This document shows positions 1-7,698 of a stretch of 64,000 bases of DNA, in pieces; the stretch's first letter is position 1, and each line of letters begins with the position of its first letter. Location of the stretch: the NCBI GenBank assembly GCA_910575435.1, contig CAJTGI010000006.1:1-64000 (forward strand), given 5' to 3'. A program made the translations under genes and the position numbers. A model generated the notes under the pieces. It was not told where the DNA came from. It did not search any database and was given only the letters and a program-made list of their open reading frames with translations. Source of the stretch: Clostridiaceae bacterium. GTDB taxonomy: Bacteria; Bacillota; Clostridia; Lachnospirales; Lachnospiraceae.

Positions 1-138
1 GCGCGAAGCCCCCCTCGAGATGAGACCTCCCTGGAGGAATCCAGTAAGACCCCTCGGAGACGACGAGGTGGATAGGTCAGGAGTGGAAGTGCGGCGACGC
101 ATGGAGCGGACTGTCACTAATAGGTCGAGGGCTTGACC
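1..138 (+). rRNA. rrl: 23S ribosomal RNA, 3' end (partial)
   Basis: The window opens inside the last domain of 23S rRNA. The closing segment carries the conserved GATAGGTC... and CTAATAGGTCGAGGGCTTGACC strings typical of bacterial 23S 3' ends. The 5' part lies outside the window. No 5S rRNA follows before the tRNA genes, so 5S is either upstream of 16S/23S in this operon or elsewhere. Confidence 0.93.
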
Positions 139-232
139 AAGTGGCCGCGCTCTCGAGGCGGAGGGGTGTCTGGCAGGAATTCAGTATGCAGTTTTCAGGG
201 TATCAAATTTATATTTGTTACTTTGAAGAAAT

Positions 233-306
233 GGCCTAGTGGCTCAGTTGGTTAGAGCGCCGCCCTGTCACGGCGGAGGTCGAGGGTTCGAGTCCCTTCT
301 GGGTCG
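233..306 (+). tRNA. tRNA-Asp (GTC)
   Basis: A 74-nt cloverleaf. The acceptor stem GGCCTAG pairs with CTGGGTC, with G as discriminator. The anticodon loop CTGTCAC reads GTC. No encoded CCA. It is the first of seven tRNAs directly behind the 23S gene. Confidence 0.95.
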
Positions 307-315
307 TTTTTTCAT

Positions 316-388
316 GGGATCTTAGCTCAGCTGGGAGAGCATCTGCCTTACAAGCAGAGGGTCATAGGTTCGAGCCCTATAGGTCCCA
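316..388 (+). tRNA. tRNA-Val (TAC)
   Basis: A 73-nt cloverleaf. The acceptor GGGATCT pairs with AGGTCCC. The anticodon stem TCTGC/GCAGA encloses CTTACAA, giving anticodon TAC. It follows tRNA-Asp by 9 nt. Confidence 0.95.
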
Positions 389-411
389 TTTCATTCTCAG
401 AGCGAGGATGT

Positions 412-484
412 GCCGATGTGGCTCAATTGGCAGAGCAGCTGATTTGTAATCAGCAGGTTATCGGTTCGAGTCCGATCATCGGCT
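412..484 (+). tRNA. tRNA-Thr (TGT)
   Basis: A 73-nt cloverleaf. The acceptor GCCGATG pairs with CATCGGC. The anticodon stem GCTGA/TCAGC has loop TTTGTAA, giving anticodon TGT. Confidence 0.95.
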
Positions 485-487
485 TAT

Positions 488-569
488 GGATGGATTCCCG
501 AGTGGCCAAAGGGGGCAGACTGTAAATCTGTTGGCTTCGCCTTCGAAGGTTCGAATCCTTCTCCATCCA
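488..569 (+). tRNA. tRNA-Tyr (GTA)
   Basis: A class II tRNA of 82 nt with a long variable arm. The acceptor GGATGGA pairs with TCCATCC. The anticodon loop CTGTAAA gives GTA. Confidence 0.95.
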
Positions 570-618
570 TTTTACAACAGAAAAGAAACCGCAGGTTTCC
601 ATGTTAGATAATAAATGC

Positions 619-692
619 CGCGGGGTGGAGCAGTTAGGAAGCTCGTCGGGCTCATAACCCGAAGGTCATAGGTTCAAATCCTGTCCCCGCTA
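619..692 (+). tRNA. initiator tRNA-fMet (CAT)
   Basis: A 74-nt cloverleaf with anticodon CAT in loop CTCATAA. Two initiator hallmarks are visible: a position 1-72 mismatch (C opposite T at the ends of CGCGGGG and CCCCGCT) and the three G-C pairs (GGG/CCC) next to the anticodon loop. Confidence 0.95.
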
Positions 693-716
693 CTTAGATA
701 TTTTTATAATGTCTAT

Positions 717-789
<73 letters not shown>

Positions 790-812
790 TTCTGTCTTTT
801 TATAGGCAGGAT

Positions 813-885
813 GGGATATTAGCTCAGGTGGTAGAGCACTTGACTTTTAATCAAGTTGTCCGGGGTTCGAGTCCCCGATGTCTCA
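813..885 (+). tRNA. tRNA-Lys (TTT)
   Basis: A 73-nt cloverleaf. The acceptor GGGATAT pairs with ATGTCTC, with G-U wobbles. The stem CTTGA/TCAAG encloses CTTTTAA, giving anticodon TTT. It is the last gene of the rRNA-tRNA transcript. Confidence 0.94.
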
Positions 886-891
886 TAATAG

Positions 892-925
892 AAGCTCATA
901 AATTAACATTTATGGGCTTTATTTA
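892..925 (+). terminator. terminator of the rRNA-tRNA operon
   Basis: AAGCTCATAAAT pairs with ATTTATGGGCTT around a 4-nt loop, followed by a T-rich tract. It lies 7 nt after tRNA-Lys and separates the stable RNA operon from the ACT-domain gene. Confidence 0.75.
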
Positions 926-980
926 TGCTTAAAAACATTTTTATTCAAAGTATGTTATTCGATATAAAGAGGTGAATGAA

Positions 981-1343
981 ATGAAAATACAAGAAATAGA
1001 TGGGTGTTTTTCTATTTGTAAGGTGGAAGACTATAAGCAGGTTAATTTGGATAGCAAGTATTGCTTTATTGGAAAAACAGAAGAAGAAAATTCTCTGGTG
1101 TGCCTTACGGAAGAGGTTCCTGATCATGTTATTGCCAGGGATGATGGGTGGAAGGCATTTCGCATACAGGGAGTTTTGGATTTTTCCCTTGTTGGAATAT
1201 TGTCAAAGATTGCGGGAATTCTGGCCCAAAACGAGATAGGAATATTTGCGGTATCGACTTATCACACGGATTATATTTTAACGAAGGAAGAGAATTATAG
1301 GAAGGCTTTGAAGATTCTCTCTTCAGCCGGGTATGAAATTTAA
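981..1343 (+). CDS. ACT domain-containing protein
   Basis: A 120-residue cytoplasmic protein resembling the small tandem-ACT family (COG3603-like). The second half, with the pattern FSLVGILSKIA...IGIFAVSTY, is a typical ACT beta-alpha-beta ligand-binding unit. The expected role is amino-acid or small-molecule sensing; no catalytic domain is fused. The ATG at 981 is chosen because AAAGAGGTG lies 6 nt upstream; an in-frame GTG at 972 would overlap that ribosome binding site. It stands alone between the tRNA terminator and an acyltransferase gene. The ligand is unknown. Confidence 0.75.
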   Translation: MKIQEIDGCFSICKVEDYKQVNLDSKYCFIGKTEEENSLVCLTEEVPDHVIARDDGWKAFRIQGVLDFSLVGILSKIAGILAQNEIGIFAVSTYHTDYILTKEENYRKALKILSSAGYEI

Positions 1344-1417
1344 TTTTAAAGGCCCAATATATGATATAGGTGTTTTTATATACGATGATATAAATTGGAA
1401 AAAGTGAGGAATGGAAA

Positions 1418-2503
1418 ATGGAAAAGAAAAGGGATTCTGGAATTGAAATGCTGCGGATACTGGCGATGCTTATGGTAATTGGCGTTCATATATTTGCGTA
1501 TGGAAAATATTTTGACAGAGCCTGTGAATATAAGGGAGTTGTTGCCGATAGCGCACATTTTTTGAAACTTTTTTTTCGCCCTGCAGTGAATATTTTTGTG
1601 ATTATAACAGGATATTTCATGGTACATGCTTCTTTTAATTTGAAAAAGTCATATGGGAGATTATTATCAATATATGGAGTTATTTTTTTCTATTCTGTCA
1701 TTACTGGAATTATTGCGCTAACGATAAGTCCTTCTTCTAAAAATGATTTGTCAGATTCTGTTATTATTTGGAAGTCGCTCTTTCCAGTGAGTTCCCAGCA
1801 GTGGTATTTTTTGACAGATTATTTTTTTATGTGCCTTTTTGCTCCTTTTTTAAATATCATATTACAAAAAATTGATAAAAGGGAGTACCAGGCTTTTATT
1901 CTATTGACAACATTTATTATGGTTATATGGCCTACTCTGTATAGCCTGAAGCCTTTTTCCCAGGTATTTAGCGGATATGGCCATAATATTCTTGCCAGTG
2001 GAAAGAATGTGTTTTCATTTTTATATATCTATGCCTTGGGAGGATATGTGGGCCTGTATGGAAGAGAGAATAAACGGCCAAGGTTTATTTATTTATTCCT
2101 TGCGATATTCTGCGTATTTTTGAATTATGTGGCGTGGATGAGCATTGGAGCGGATTATGATATTGTGGGCGTGAATTATACTAACCCTCTTATCGTGCTT
2201 TCCACGGTATTTTCATTACTATTTTTTAAAGATATGCATTTTTATAGTAAGATAGTAAATGTGCTGGCATCTACCACCATTGGCATATATGCATTTCATG
2301 AGTCTCGCTGCATGAGAGATTTCATTTGGCAGAGAATTAATTTTGGGAAAATGGATTGTTCTAATCTGTGGATTAACCTTTTTTGGATTATCCTGGTTAT
2401 GCTTTTGATATTTTTCTTTGGCGCGACCATAGAACTGATTCGAAAGCAAGTGTTTCTTCTTGTGGGAACAATTTTTCATAAAATAAGGGCGGGAGAGAAA
2501 TAG
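1418..2503 (+). CDS. acyltransferase 3 family membrane protein
   Basis: A 361-residue polytopic membrane protein. The N-terminus, with GIEMLRILAMLMVIGVH in the first helix, carries the R and H that mark the acyltransferase-3 (OafA/WecH-like) family. About ten hydrophobic segments follow. Such enzymes transfer acetyl or succinyl groups to surface polysaccharide or teichoic-acid-type substrates across the membrane. GTGAGGA lies about 9 nt before the ATG. No polysaccharide cluster is adjacent, so the acceptor is unknown. Codon use is somewhat A/T-rich. Confidence 0.8.
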   Translation: MEKKRDSGIEMLRILAMLMVIGVHIFAYGKYFDRACEYKGVVADSAHFLKLFFRPAVNIFVIITGYFMVHASFNLKKSYGRLLSIYGVIFFYSVITGIIALTISPSSKNDLSDSVIIWKSLFPVSSQQWYFLTDYFFMCLFAPFLNIILQKIDKREYQAFILLTTFIMVIWPTLYSLKPFSQVFSGYGHNILASGKNVFSFLYIYALGGYVGLYGRENKRPRFIYLFLAIFCVFLNYVAWMSIGADYDIVGVNYTNPLIVLSTVFSLLFFKDMHFYSKIVNVLASTTIGIYAFHESRCMRDFIWQRINFGKMDCSNLWINLFWIILVMLLIFFFGATIELIRKQVFLLVGTIFHKIRAGEK

Positions 2504-2564
2504 GCAGAAAGTTTGAGAAGAGATTGTTTGCATGTGTGGTTATTGTCCATTTATTTGGTGAATT

Positions 2565-2592
2565 AAAAAAGGCGAGAGTTTGTCTCGCCTTA
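2565..2592. terminator. bidirectional terminator between acyltransferase gene and metY
   Basis: GGCGAGA and TCTCGCC form a compact hairpin flanked by six A on the left and TTAAATTATTT on the right. It can therefore terminate metY (minus strand, perfect T run) and the convergent acyltransferase gene. Confidence 0.8.
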
Positions 2593-2632
2593 AATTATTT
2601 TTATGACATGCGCCAAGTCATACATGACATGG

Positions 2633-3943
2633 TTAGTATGCTACCGCCTGAAAGGCTTCCTCCAAATCCTGAATGATGTCGTCAATGTGCTCTGTGCCGA
2701 TAGATAAGCGAATGGTATTTTTATGGATTCCTACGCTTTCCAATTCTTCCTGTGTCATTTGGGAATGGGTGGTGCTGGCAGGATGGATGACCAGGGATTT
2801 CACATCAGCTACGTTGGCAAGAAGGGAAAATATCTCCAAATTGTCTATAAATTCTTTGGCTGTACGGTCATCGCCTTTGATTTCAAACGTAAAAATAGAT
2901 CCGCCGCCATTTGGGAAATACTTTTTATATAGCCTTTGCTGTTCTGCATCTGAAGTAACAGACGGGTGGTGTACTGCCTCTACCTGGGGATGATTATGAA
3001 GGTATTCTACTACCTTCAATGCATTCTCTATATGCCGTTCTACCCGGAGGGACAAGGTTTCCAGCCCTTGAAGGAAAAAGAATGCATGGAAGGGTGAGAG
3101 CGTGGCTCCCGTGTCCCTGAGAAGGATGGCGCGAATCTTTGTAACAAACGCTGCCGCACCTACTGCCTTGGTAAAACTGATGCCATGATAGCTAGGGTTG
3201 GGTTCTGTGAGAGAGGCGAATTTTCCAGAAGCCTCCCAATCAAATTTTCCACTGTCTACAATGACTCCCCCGATAGTTGTGCCGTGCCCTCCGATAAATT
3301 TGGTGGCAGAATGGACAACGATATCTGCCCCGTATTCTATGGGCCGGATGAGATAGGGCGTGCCAAAGGTGTTATCAATGACCAGGGGAATTTTATGTTC
3401 ATGGGCAATATTTGCTACTCTTTCAATATCTACTACATCTGATTTTGGATTTCCCAGGGTTTCAATAAAAATGGCTTTCGTATTGTTCCTGATTGCCTCC
3501 CGAATTTGATCATAATTAAAAATGTCTACAAATGTCGTTTCCACGCCATCCTGGGGCAATGTATGTTCCAGGTAATTATAAGTTCCTCCATAAATGTTGC
3601 TGGCAGAAACAATGTGATCTCCATTTTGCGCAAGGTTCTTTAGGGTATAGGAAATGGCGGCAGCGCCAGAAGCGACAGCCAGGGCGGCTACGCCACCTTC
3701 CAGAGCTGCCATCCTCTTCTCAAAGATATCCTGCGTAGGGTTGGTTAATCTCCCGTATATGTTTCCTGCGTCGGTAAGGTTGAAGCGTGCTTCCGCATGA
3801 TCGCTATTGTGGAACACATAAGAGGAGCTTTGATAAATTGGAACAGCCCGGGCATCTGTAGCCGGATCGGCATTTTCTTGTCCTACATGTAACTGCAATG
3901 TTTCAAACTTTAGATTCCTGTCTTTTCTCTGGGTTTTTGCCAT
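2633..3943 (-). CDS. metY: O-acetylhomoserine sulfhydrylase / aminocarboxypropyltransferase
   Basis: A 436-residue PLP enzyme of the Cys/Met metabolism family. It converts O-acetylhomoserine plus sulfide or methanethiol to homocysteine or methionine. Visible signs: SSSYVF near residue 40, the YGRLTNPT substrate loop, LVIDNTFGTP, and the PLP lysine in SATKFIGGHGTT at about residue 215. The MAKT start is preferred because GGAG precedes it; a start four codons earlier has no such site. Its roughly 220-nt leader is hairpin-rich and probably regulatory. The family also includes cystathionine lyases, but the length and N-terminus (LKFETLQLHVGQ) fit MetY. Confidence 0.92.
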   Translation of the reverse strand: MAKTQRKDRNLKFETLQLHVGQENADPATDARAVPIYQSSSYVFHNSDHAEARFNLTDAGNIYGRLTNPTQDIFEKRMAALEGGVAALAVASGAAAISYTLKNLAQNGDHIVSASNIYGGTYNYLEHTLPQDGVETTFVDIFNYDQIREAIRNNTKAIFIETLGNPKSDVVDIERVANIAHEHKIPLVIDNTFGTPYLIRPIEYGADIVVHSATKFIGGHGTTIGGVIVDSGKFDWEASGKFASLTEPNPSYHGISFTKAVGAAAFVTKIRAILLRDTGATLSPFHAFFFLQGLETLSLRVERHIENALKVVEYLHNHPQVEAVHHPSVTSDAEQQRLYKKYFPNGGGSIFTFEIKGDDRTAKEFIDNLEIFSLLANVADVKSLVIHPASTTHSQMTQEELESVGIHKNTIRLSIGTEHIDDIIQDLEEAFQAVAY

Positions 3944-3956
3944 AATAATCTCCATT

Positions 3957-4067
3957 CCGGAGCGTATGCGACGGAAGGAGAATAAATTCGCTTAGGCGAT
4001 TTCTCCTCTGCCATCCAAGCTTATTTGTGACGCTCCGGCACAAATAGCTAATGCGAACAAAGTTCGC
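3957..4067 (-). promoter_or_regulatory. structured metY leader with a possible pseudoknot
   Basis: Within the metY 5' leader, ATTTGTG (4023-4029) and CACAAAT (4039-4045) form a hairpin. Its 9-nt loop ACGCTCCGG (4030-4038) is perfectly complementary to CCGGAGCGT (3957-3965), which sits just before the ribosome binding site. Two other hairpins are present: GCGAAC/GTTCGC (4053-4067) and a GGAGAA.../...TTCTCC stem (about 3977-4008). The S-box (SAM-I) and T-box core motifs are not seen. The cis-regulatory role is inference. Confidence 0.45.
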
Positions 4068-4134
4068 TATCTTGTGTGTTAGTCTGTGTGAATAGTTCCT
4101 AAGCATGTAAAAATACTTTCTTATCACTTATATT

Positions 4135-4153
4135 ACCTATTAACTAAGTAGGT
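4135..4153. promoter_or_regulatory. candidate operator upstream of metY
   Basis: ACCTA and TAGGT arms are separated by 9 nt of A/T, just downstream of the predicted metY start point. Position and form suit a repressor of sulfur metabolism such as an Rrf2/CymR-type protein, but no regulator gene is nearby and the assignment is a guess. Confidence 0.3.
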
Positions 4154-4168
4154 TTATATAATGAAACT

Positions 4169-4197
4169 ATATTATATCATATTTCCTATATTGTCAA
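4169..4197 (-). promoter_or_regulatory. metY promoter
   Basis: On the minus strand TTGACA (4197-4192) is followed at 15 bp by TATAAT or at 17 bp by TAATAT. This predicts a leader of about 220 nt before metY. Confidence 0.65.
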
Positions 4198-4215
4198 TAG
4201 GTTAATAGGAAAACT

Positions 4216-5550
4216 CTAGCGGGTTTTTAAATAATCTTTTAACAGGAAGGCACAAAAATATGGAAATGTGTAGATGTGATTCTTATTTCCAATATTTCCA
4301 TTGCATAGTTTGATACCCCAGTGGATATCTTCATACTTATCCCTTTCGATTAACGTTCGGAGGGATTTGGCTGTTCCGTTGGTTGCCTTTACTTCTACTG
4401 GTACTAACTCTTCCCTGGTGCGCAGGAAAAAGTCCTGCTCCAGCGTGGAATCTTCCCGCTTATAATAATATAAGCCATAACCACATTTTCCCAAGGCTTC
4501 CCCGACGATATTTTCATAGAGGGCACCTTTGTAAACGCCTAAGTTCTTATTTGCACGCAAATCTTCCTGGGCCTCGTCATCCAACAATGCCACCAAGAGG
4601 CCGCTATCTTTCATGTATAATTTGTATTTGCTGTCATCATAATTTCCCTTCAATGGAAGTTCGGGAAAATTCATTGAATAGCAGATATTGATAATTCCAG
4701 CATCCTTTAGCCATTCAATACATCCTCGATAATCTTTAAACCTTGCACCTCTGGCAACTTTAGATATTTGAAATTTTTTGTTTTCCTTTGCCAACTGGAC
4801 AGGGATTTGCTCAAACACATTCAAAATTCGGGTCTGATCCAGACCGTCCGCATATTTGCGGATATCTTCACGGTAATCTGCCAGCAGCTGCCTCTGAATG
4901 TCCAGAGTGCCTTCAAAAGTATTCTTTTCGATATACTGGCGCACCACTGCCGGCATGCCTCCCAGGATACAGTAATCCAAAAAAAGGTCATTGCAAATAG
5001 TCATCTCCAAATCGCTAAATGGACGAAGTCCCTGCATATGTTTGAGCAAATCTTCTGAAAATTCGTCCCCATAGCCCTTTGCCCAGAGAAATTCCTGAAA
5101 ATCCATGGAATACATTTCATAGTCTGTCTTGTATCCCACGCTATTGCTCTCAATTTTCTGATAGCTGATTCCCAGCAGGGAGCCACTACAGATCACATGA
5201 TATTTTCCATCAATCTTAAAAAACTTTAAGGAAGTTGCTATTTCAGGAAATTCCTGAAGTTCGTCAAATACAATGAGTGTTTCTCCTTCCATAAATTTTT
5301 TGGAGGGATCAATCCGAGATATATTTTTAATAATATCCTCTGGTTTGTATCCATCCTCAATAATCAATTTATACTTGGGTTCTTCTACAAAGTTGATATA
5401 TACCATGCTCTTATAATTTTGTTCTCCAAAGCGGCGGATGGATTCGGTTTTTCCTACCTGCCGTGGCCCCTTGATAATCAAAGGCATATGGTCTTCTTGA
5501 TTTTTCCACTGTATCAGATAGGGATCAATTTTTCTTTTTAAATATGGCAT
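4216..5550 (-). CDS. AAA family ATPase with DUF4143 domain
   Basis: A 444-residue ATPase of the AAA_14/DUF4143 type. Walker A is GPRQVGKT at residues 28-35 and Walker B is LIVFDE at about 92-97. The C-terminal third, ending with a restriction-nuclease-like core (EQDFFLR...VPVEVKA), is the DUF4143 domain. These proteins are common and multi-copy in Clostridia and Bacteroidetes; their cellular role is not established. It is a single gene with its own promoter (TTGTAT, 17 bp, TATACT on the minus strand, about 5602-5630). Four phased direct repeats lie upstream of that promoter. Confidence 0.85.
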   Translation of the reverse strand: MPYLKRKIDPYLIQWKNQEDHMPLIIKGPRQVGKTESIRRFGEQNYKSMVYINFVEEPKYKLIIEDGYKPEDIIKNISRIDPSKKFMEGETLIVFDELQEFPEIATSLKFFKIDGKYHVICSGSLLGISYQKIESNSVGYKTDYEMYSMDFQEFLWAKGYGDEFSEDLLKHMQGLRPFSDLEMTICNDLFLDYCILGGMPAVVRQYIEKNTFEGTLDIQRQLLADYREDIRKYADGLDQTRILNVFEQIPVQLAKENKKFQISKVARGARFKDYRGCIEWLKDAGIINICYSMNFPELPLKGNYDDSKYKLYMKDSGLLVALLDDEAQEDLRANKNLGVYKGALYENIVGEALGKCGYGLYYYKREDSTLEQDFFLRTREELVPVEVKATNGTAKSLRTLIERDKYEDIHWGIKLCNGNIGNKNHIYTFPYFCAFLLKDYLKTR

Positions 5551-5641
5551 GTTGTTCCTCTTTTCTAAATGGCTTTATACATATTTTTGTATATGGCCCA
5601 TGTTTTATACATAGTATAACGTATATTATTTATGAATACAA

Positions 5642-5754
5642 CAAAAAAATGAGGGACTTTTTTAGATAATAATACACTTTTCTGAGGGAAATATTGCAAA
5701 ATTCGACACTTTTCTGAGGGAGTTTTCAACATATTTCTACACTTTTCTGAGGGA
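5642..5754. repeat. four phased direct repeats, core CACTTTTCTGAGGGA
   Basis: Exact 15-bp copies lie at 5675-5689, 5707-5721 and 5740-5754. A degenerate fourth copy keeping only TGAGGGA lies at 5642-5656. Spacing is 33, 32 and 33 bp, close to three helical turns, so all sites face the same side. They lie just upstream of the AAA/DUF4143 promoter. Spacers differ from each other. Activator or repressor sites are the likeliest reading; the array is too small and the repeats too short for CRISPR. Confidence 0.7.
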
Positions 5755-5790
5755 AATTATTAAAAATGGGCATGCTCCTTTCAATGATAT

Positions 5791-5826
5791 GCAAACATGG
5801 GGGATAGTAATTTCCCCCATGTTTGC
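5791..5826 (-). terminator. strong hairpin after the ABC exporter operon
   Basis: GCAAACATGGGGG and CCCCCATGTTTGC form a perfect 13-bp stem with a 10-nt loop, 19 nt after the stop codon of the exporter gene. No T run follows, so termination may be weak or the hairpin may protect the mRNA 3' end. Confidence 0.55.
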
Positions 5827-5844
5827 TTGGTATCCATATAAAAT

Positions 5845-7698
5845 TTATTCAAAGACCTCCGCATTTTCTTGATAATATTTTGCCTGGCATTGGAACATTT
5901 CTGCATACTGTCCATTCAGTTCCATTAATTGCTGGTGGGTTCCCTGCTCTACGATTTCTCCATTTTCAAACATGTAGATGCAATCTGCATCCCTGGTAGT
6001 GGACAGGCGATGAGATATGAAGATTACCGTGGCGTCACCCGCCCTGTTCATAATATTCTGGTTCAATTCGTATTCTGCCTTAGGGTCCAGAGCGCTGGAA
6101 GGCTCATCCAGAATGGCGATGTGCATGCGCTCTTTCTTGGCAAATAATCGGGCAATGGCCACTTTCTGGGCCTCGCCGCCAGAAAGCTGCACGCCATCCT
6201 CGGCAAATTCACGGGTGAGCATGGTATCCAATCCCTTGGGGAGAGTCAGAAGTCTTTCTAAGAATCCAGACTGATCCAAGGCATCTTTTACTCGTTTTTC
6301 CTCCCCATCACGGGAATTGTCCATCATGACATTCTCCCGCACGGAACTGGCATAAATCTGGTAATCCTGAAATACGGAACCAAAGATATCCCTATATTCA
6401 TCTGTGCCATAGTCTCTGATATCTGTCCCGCCGTATTCGATCGATCCTTCCGTCACATCGTACAGTCGCATTAGGAGCTTGATCAGGGTGGATTTTCCTG
6501 CGCCGTTTTCTCCTACGAATGCCACTTTCTGGCCCGCCTCGATTTTCATATTGATGTTTTTCAGCGTATCCTTATCTGCTCCATCATAGCGGTAGGACAT
6601 ATTCTTAATTTCTAGGGATGATTTTTCTGCTGGCAGATTTACCGTTCCCGGATTTCCTTCAATCTTGCTTTCATATTCCATGAATCTTCGGAAACGCTCG
6701 CAAAATAGTCCAGCTCTCTGGATGCGCTCTACGCAGTAATTGATGGCATCTAAGCGATTTCTCACGATGCCCTGGGCATTATTTAGGGCGGCTACGTCCC
6801 CCAGCCCAATCTTGCGTACCACCAGCGCCATGTATCCCAAGTACAGAGGAATGCAGAATGTAGACAGCAGGGTAAACACGGTAATCCAGTTTACCAGAGA
6901 CCAGAGGGCGATGGGAACGCCATATTTCTTTCCTACGGCGATGGTGTCATCCACTGCCTTGTGGAATTGCTTTTCCAATGGTACCTCGATGTGGGAGAGT
7001 TTGATTTCCTTGGCGTATTCTGGCTGGTAGAACACTCTTTTAGAGTAGTTTGCCCGGCGCATGATTGTCTTTTTCTCCACATCATATTCATATTCCAGCT
7101 TCATGATGCGGAAGCGGGAAAAAATATTAATCACAAATCCTGCTACCGGGAAGATGGCAATGACTGGGTCGATGGATGTAATCAGACCGGAGAGCACCAG
7201 CACTGTCACAGTATTTCTACCCATTCTGCCAAGATCGTAAATGGCGGTCATTACCATTTCCTCTAATTGGGATGCGGCCACCACGAAATCATCGTAGTAG
7301 GTGTCGCAGTCGTAGCAGATTAAGTCCATTTTCACTACCTTGTGAATCATCTCTTCCTGCATCATGCCCGCAAGGCGAACCATTCTGGGATAGCAGATGT
7401 TTTCCATGCACCTGTCTACCGCCATGAGAAATGCCATGCCGATCGTGGCTCCAAGCACTAGGGTTGCCGTCTGTTTGAAAGAATACCTGTCATCTGACAG
7501 GAAGTTAATGAATACACGCATGAAAATCGTCTCCATGCTGGCATATCCTACGCCGGCAACGGTATACATGCCGAAAATCATCCATACCATTCCCGCATCT
7601 TTTTTGAATGCATATTTTAGAAGATAGAAATAGTTGCTGAGTATGCGGGTGATTGGTATTTTTTCCTGATTCTTTTCCTTAGTTGGCATAGAGGCCAC
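5845..7698 (-). CDS. ABC exporter half-transporter B (permease-ATPase fusion)
   Basis: 617 residues. An N-terminal membrane domain of about six helices (about residues 30-320) is followed by a nucleotide-binding domain. Walker A is GENGAGKST at about 396-404, the signature is LSGGEAQKVAIAR, Walker B is AILDEPSSALDP, and the H-loop is ISHRLS. The start overlaps the upstream exporter gene by 20 nt, so the two are translationally coupled and very probably form a heterodimer. Substrate unknown; such pairs export peptides, lipids or drugs. Both halves keep the catalytic glutamate. Confidence 0.88.
   Translation of the reverse strand: MASMPTKEKNQEKIPITRILSNYFYLLKYAFKKDAGMVWMIFGMYTVAGVGYASMETIFMRVFINFLSDDRYSFKQTATLVLGATIGMAFLMAVDRCMENICYPRMVRLAGMMQEEMIHKVVKMDLICYDCDTYYDDFVVAASQLEEMVMTAIYDLGRMGRNTVTVLVLSGLITSIDPVIAIFPVAGFVINIFSRFRIMKLEYEYDVEKKTIMRRANYSKRVFYQPEYAKEIKLSHIEVPLEKQFHKAVDDTIAVGKKYGVPIALWSLVNWITVFTLLSTFCIPLYLGYMALVVRKIGLGDVAALNNAQGIVRNRLDAINYCVERIQRAGLFCERFRRFMEYESKIEGNPGTVNLPAEKSSLEIKNMSYRYDGADKDTLKNINMKIEAGQKVAFVGENGAGKSTLIKLLMRLYDVTEGSIEYGGTDIRDYGTDEYRDIFGSVFQDYQIYASSVRENVMMDNSRDGEEKRVKDALDQSGFLERLLTLPKGLDTMLTREFAEDGVQLSGGEAQKVAIARLFAKKERMHIAILDEPSSALDPKAEYELNQNIMNRAGDATVIFISHRLSTTRDADCIYMFENGEIVEQGTHQQLMELNGQYAEMFQCQAKYYQENAEVFE

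Noticed and set aside
3957-4197. SAM riboswitch or T-box before metY
   Set aside because: The conserved S-box core and the T-box TGGNACCGCG-type sequence are both absent.
5675-5754. Short regularly spaced repeats resembling a mini CRISPR array
   Set aside because: Repeats are 15 bp, spacers only 17-18 bp, four units at most, and no cas genes are present; promoter-linked operator sites fit better.
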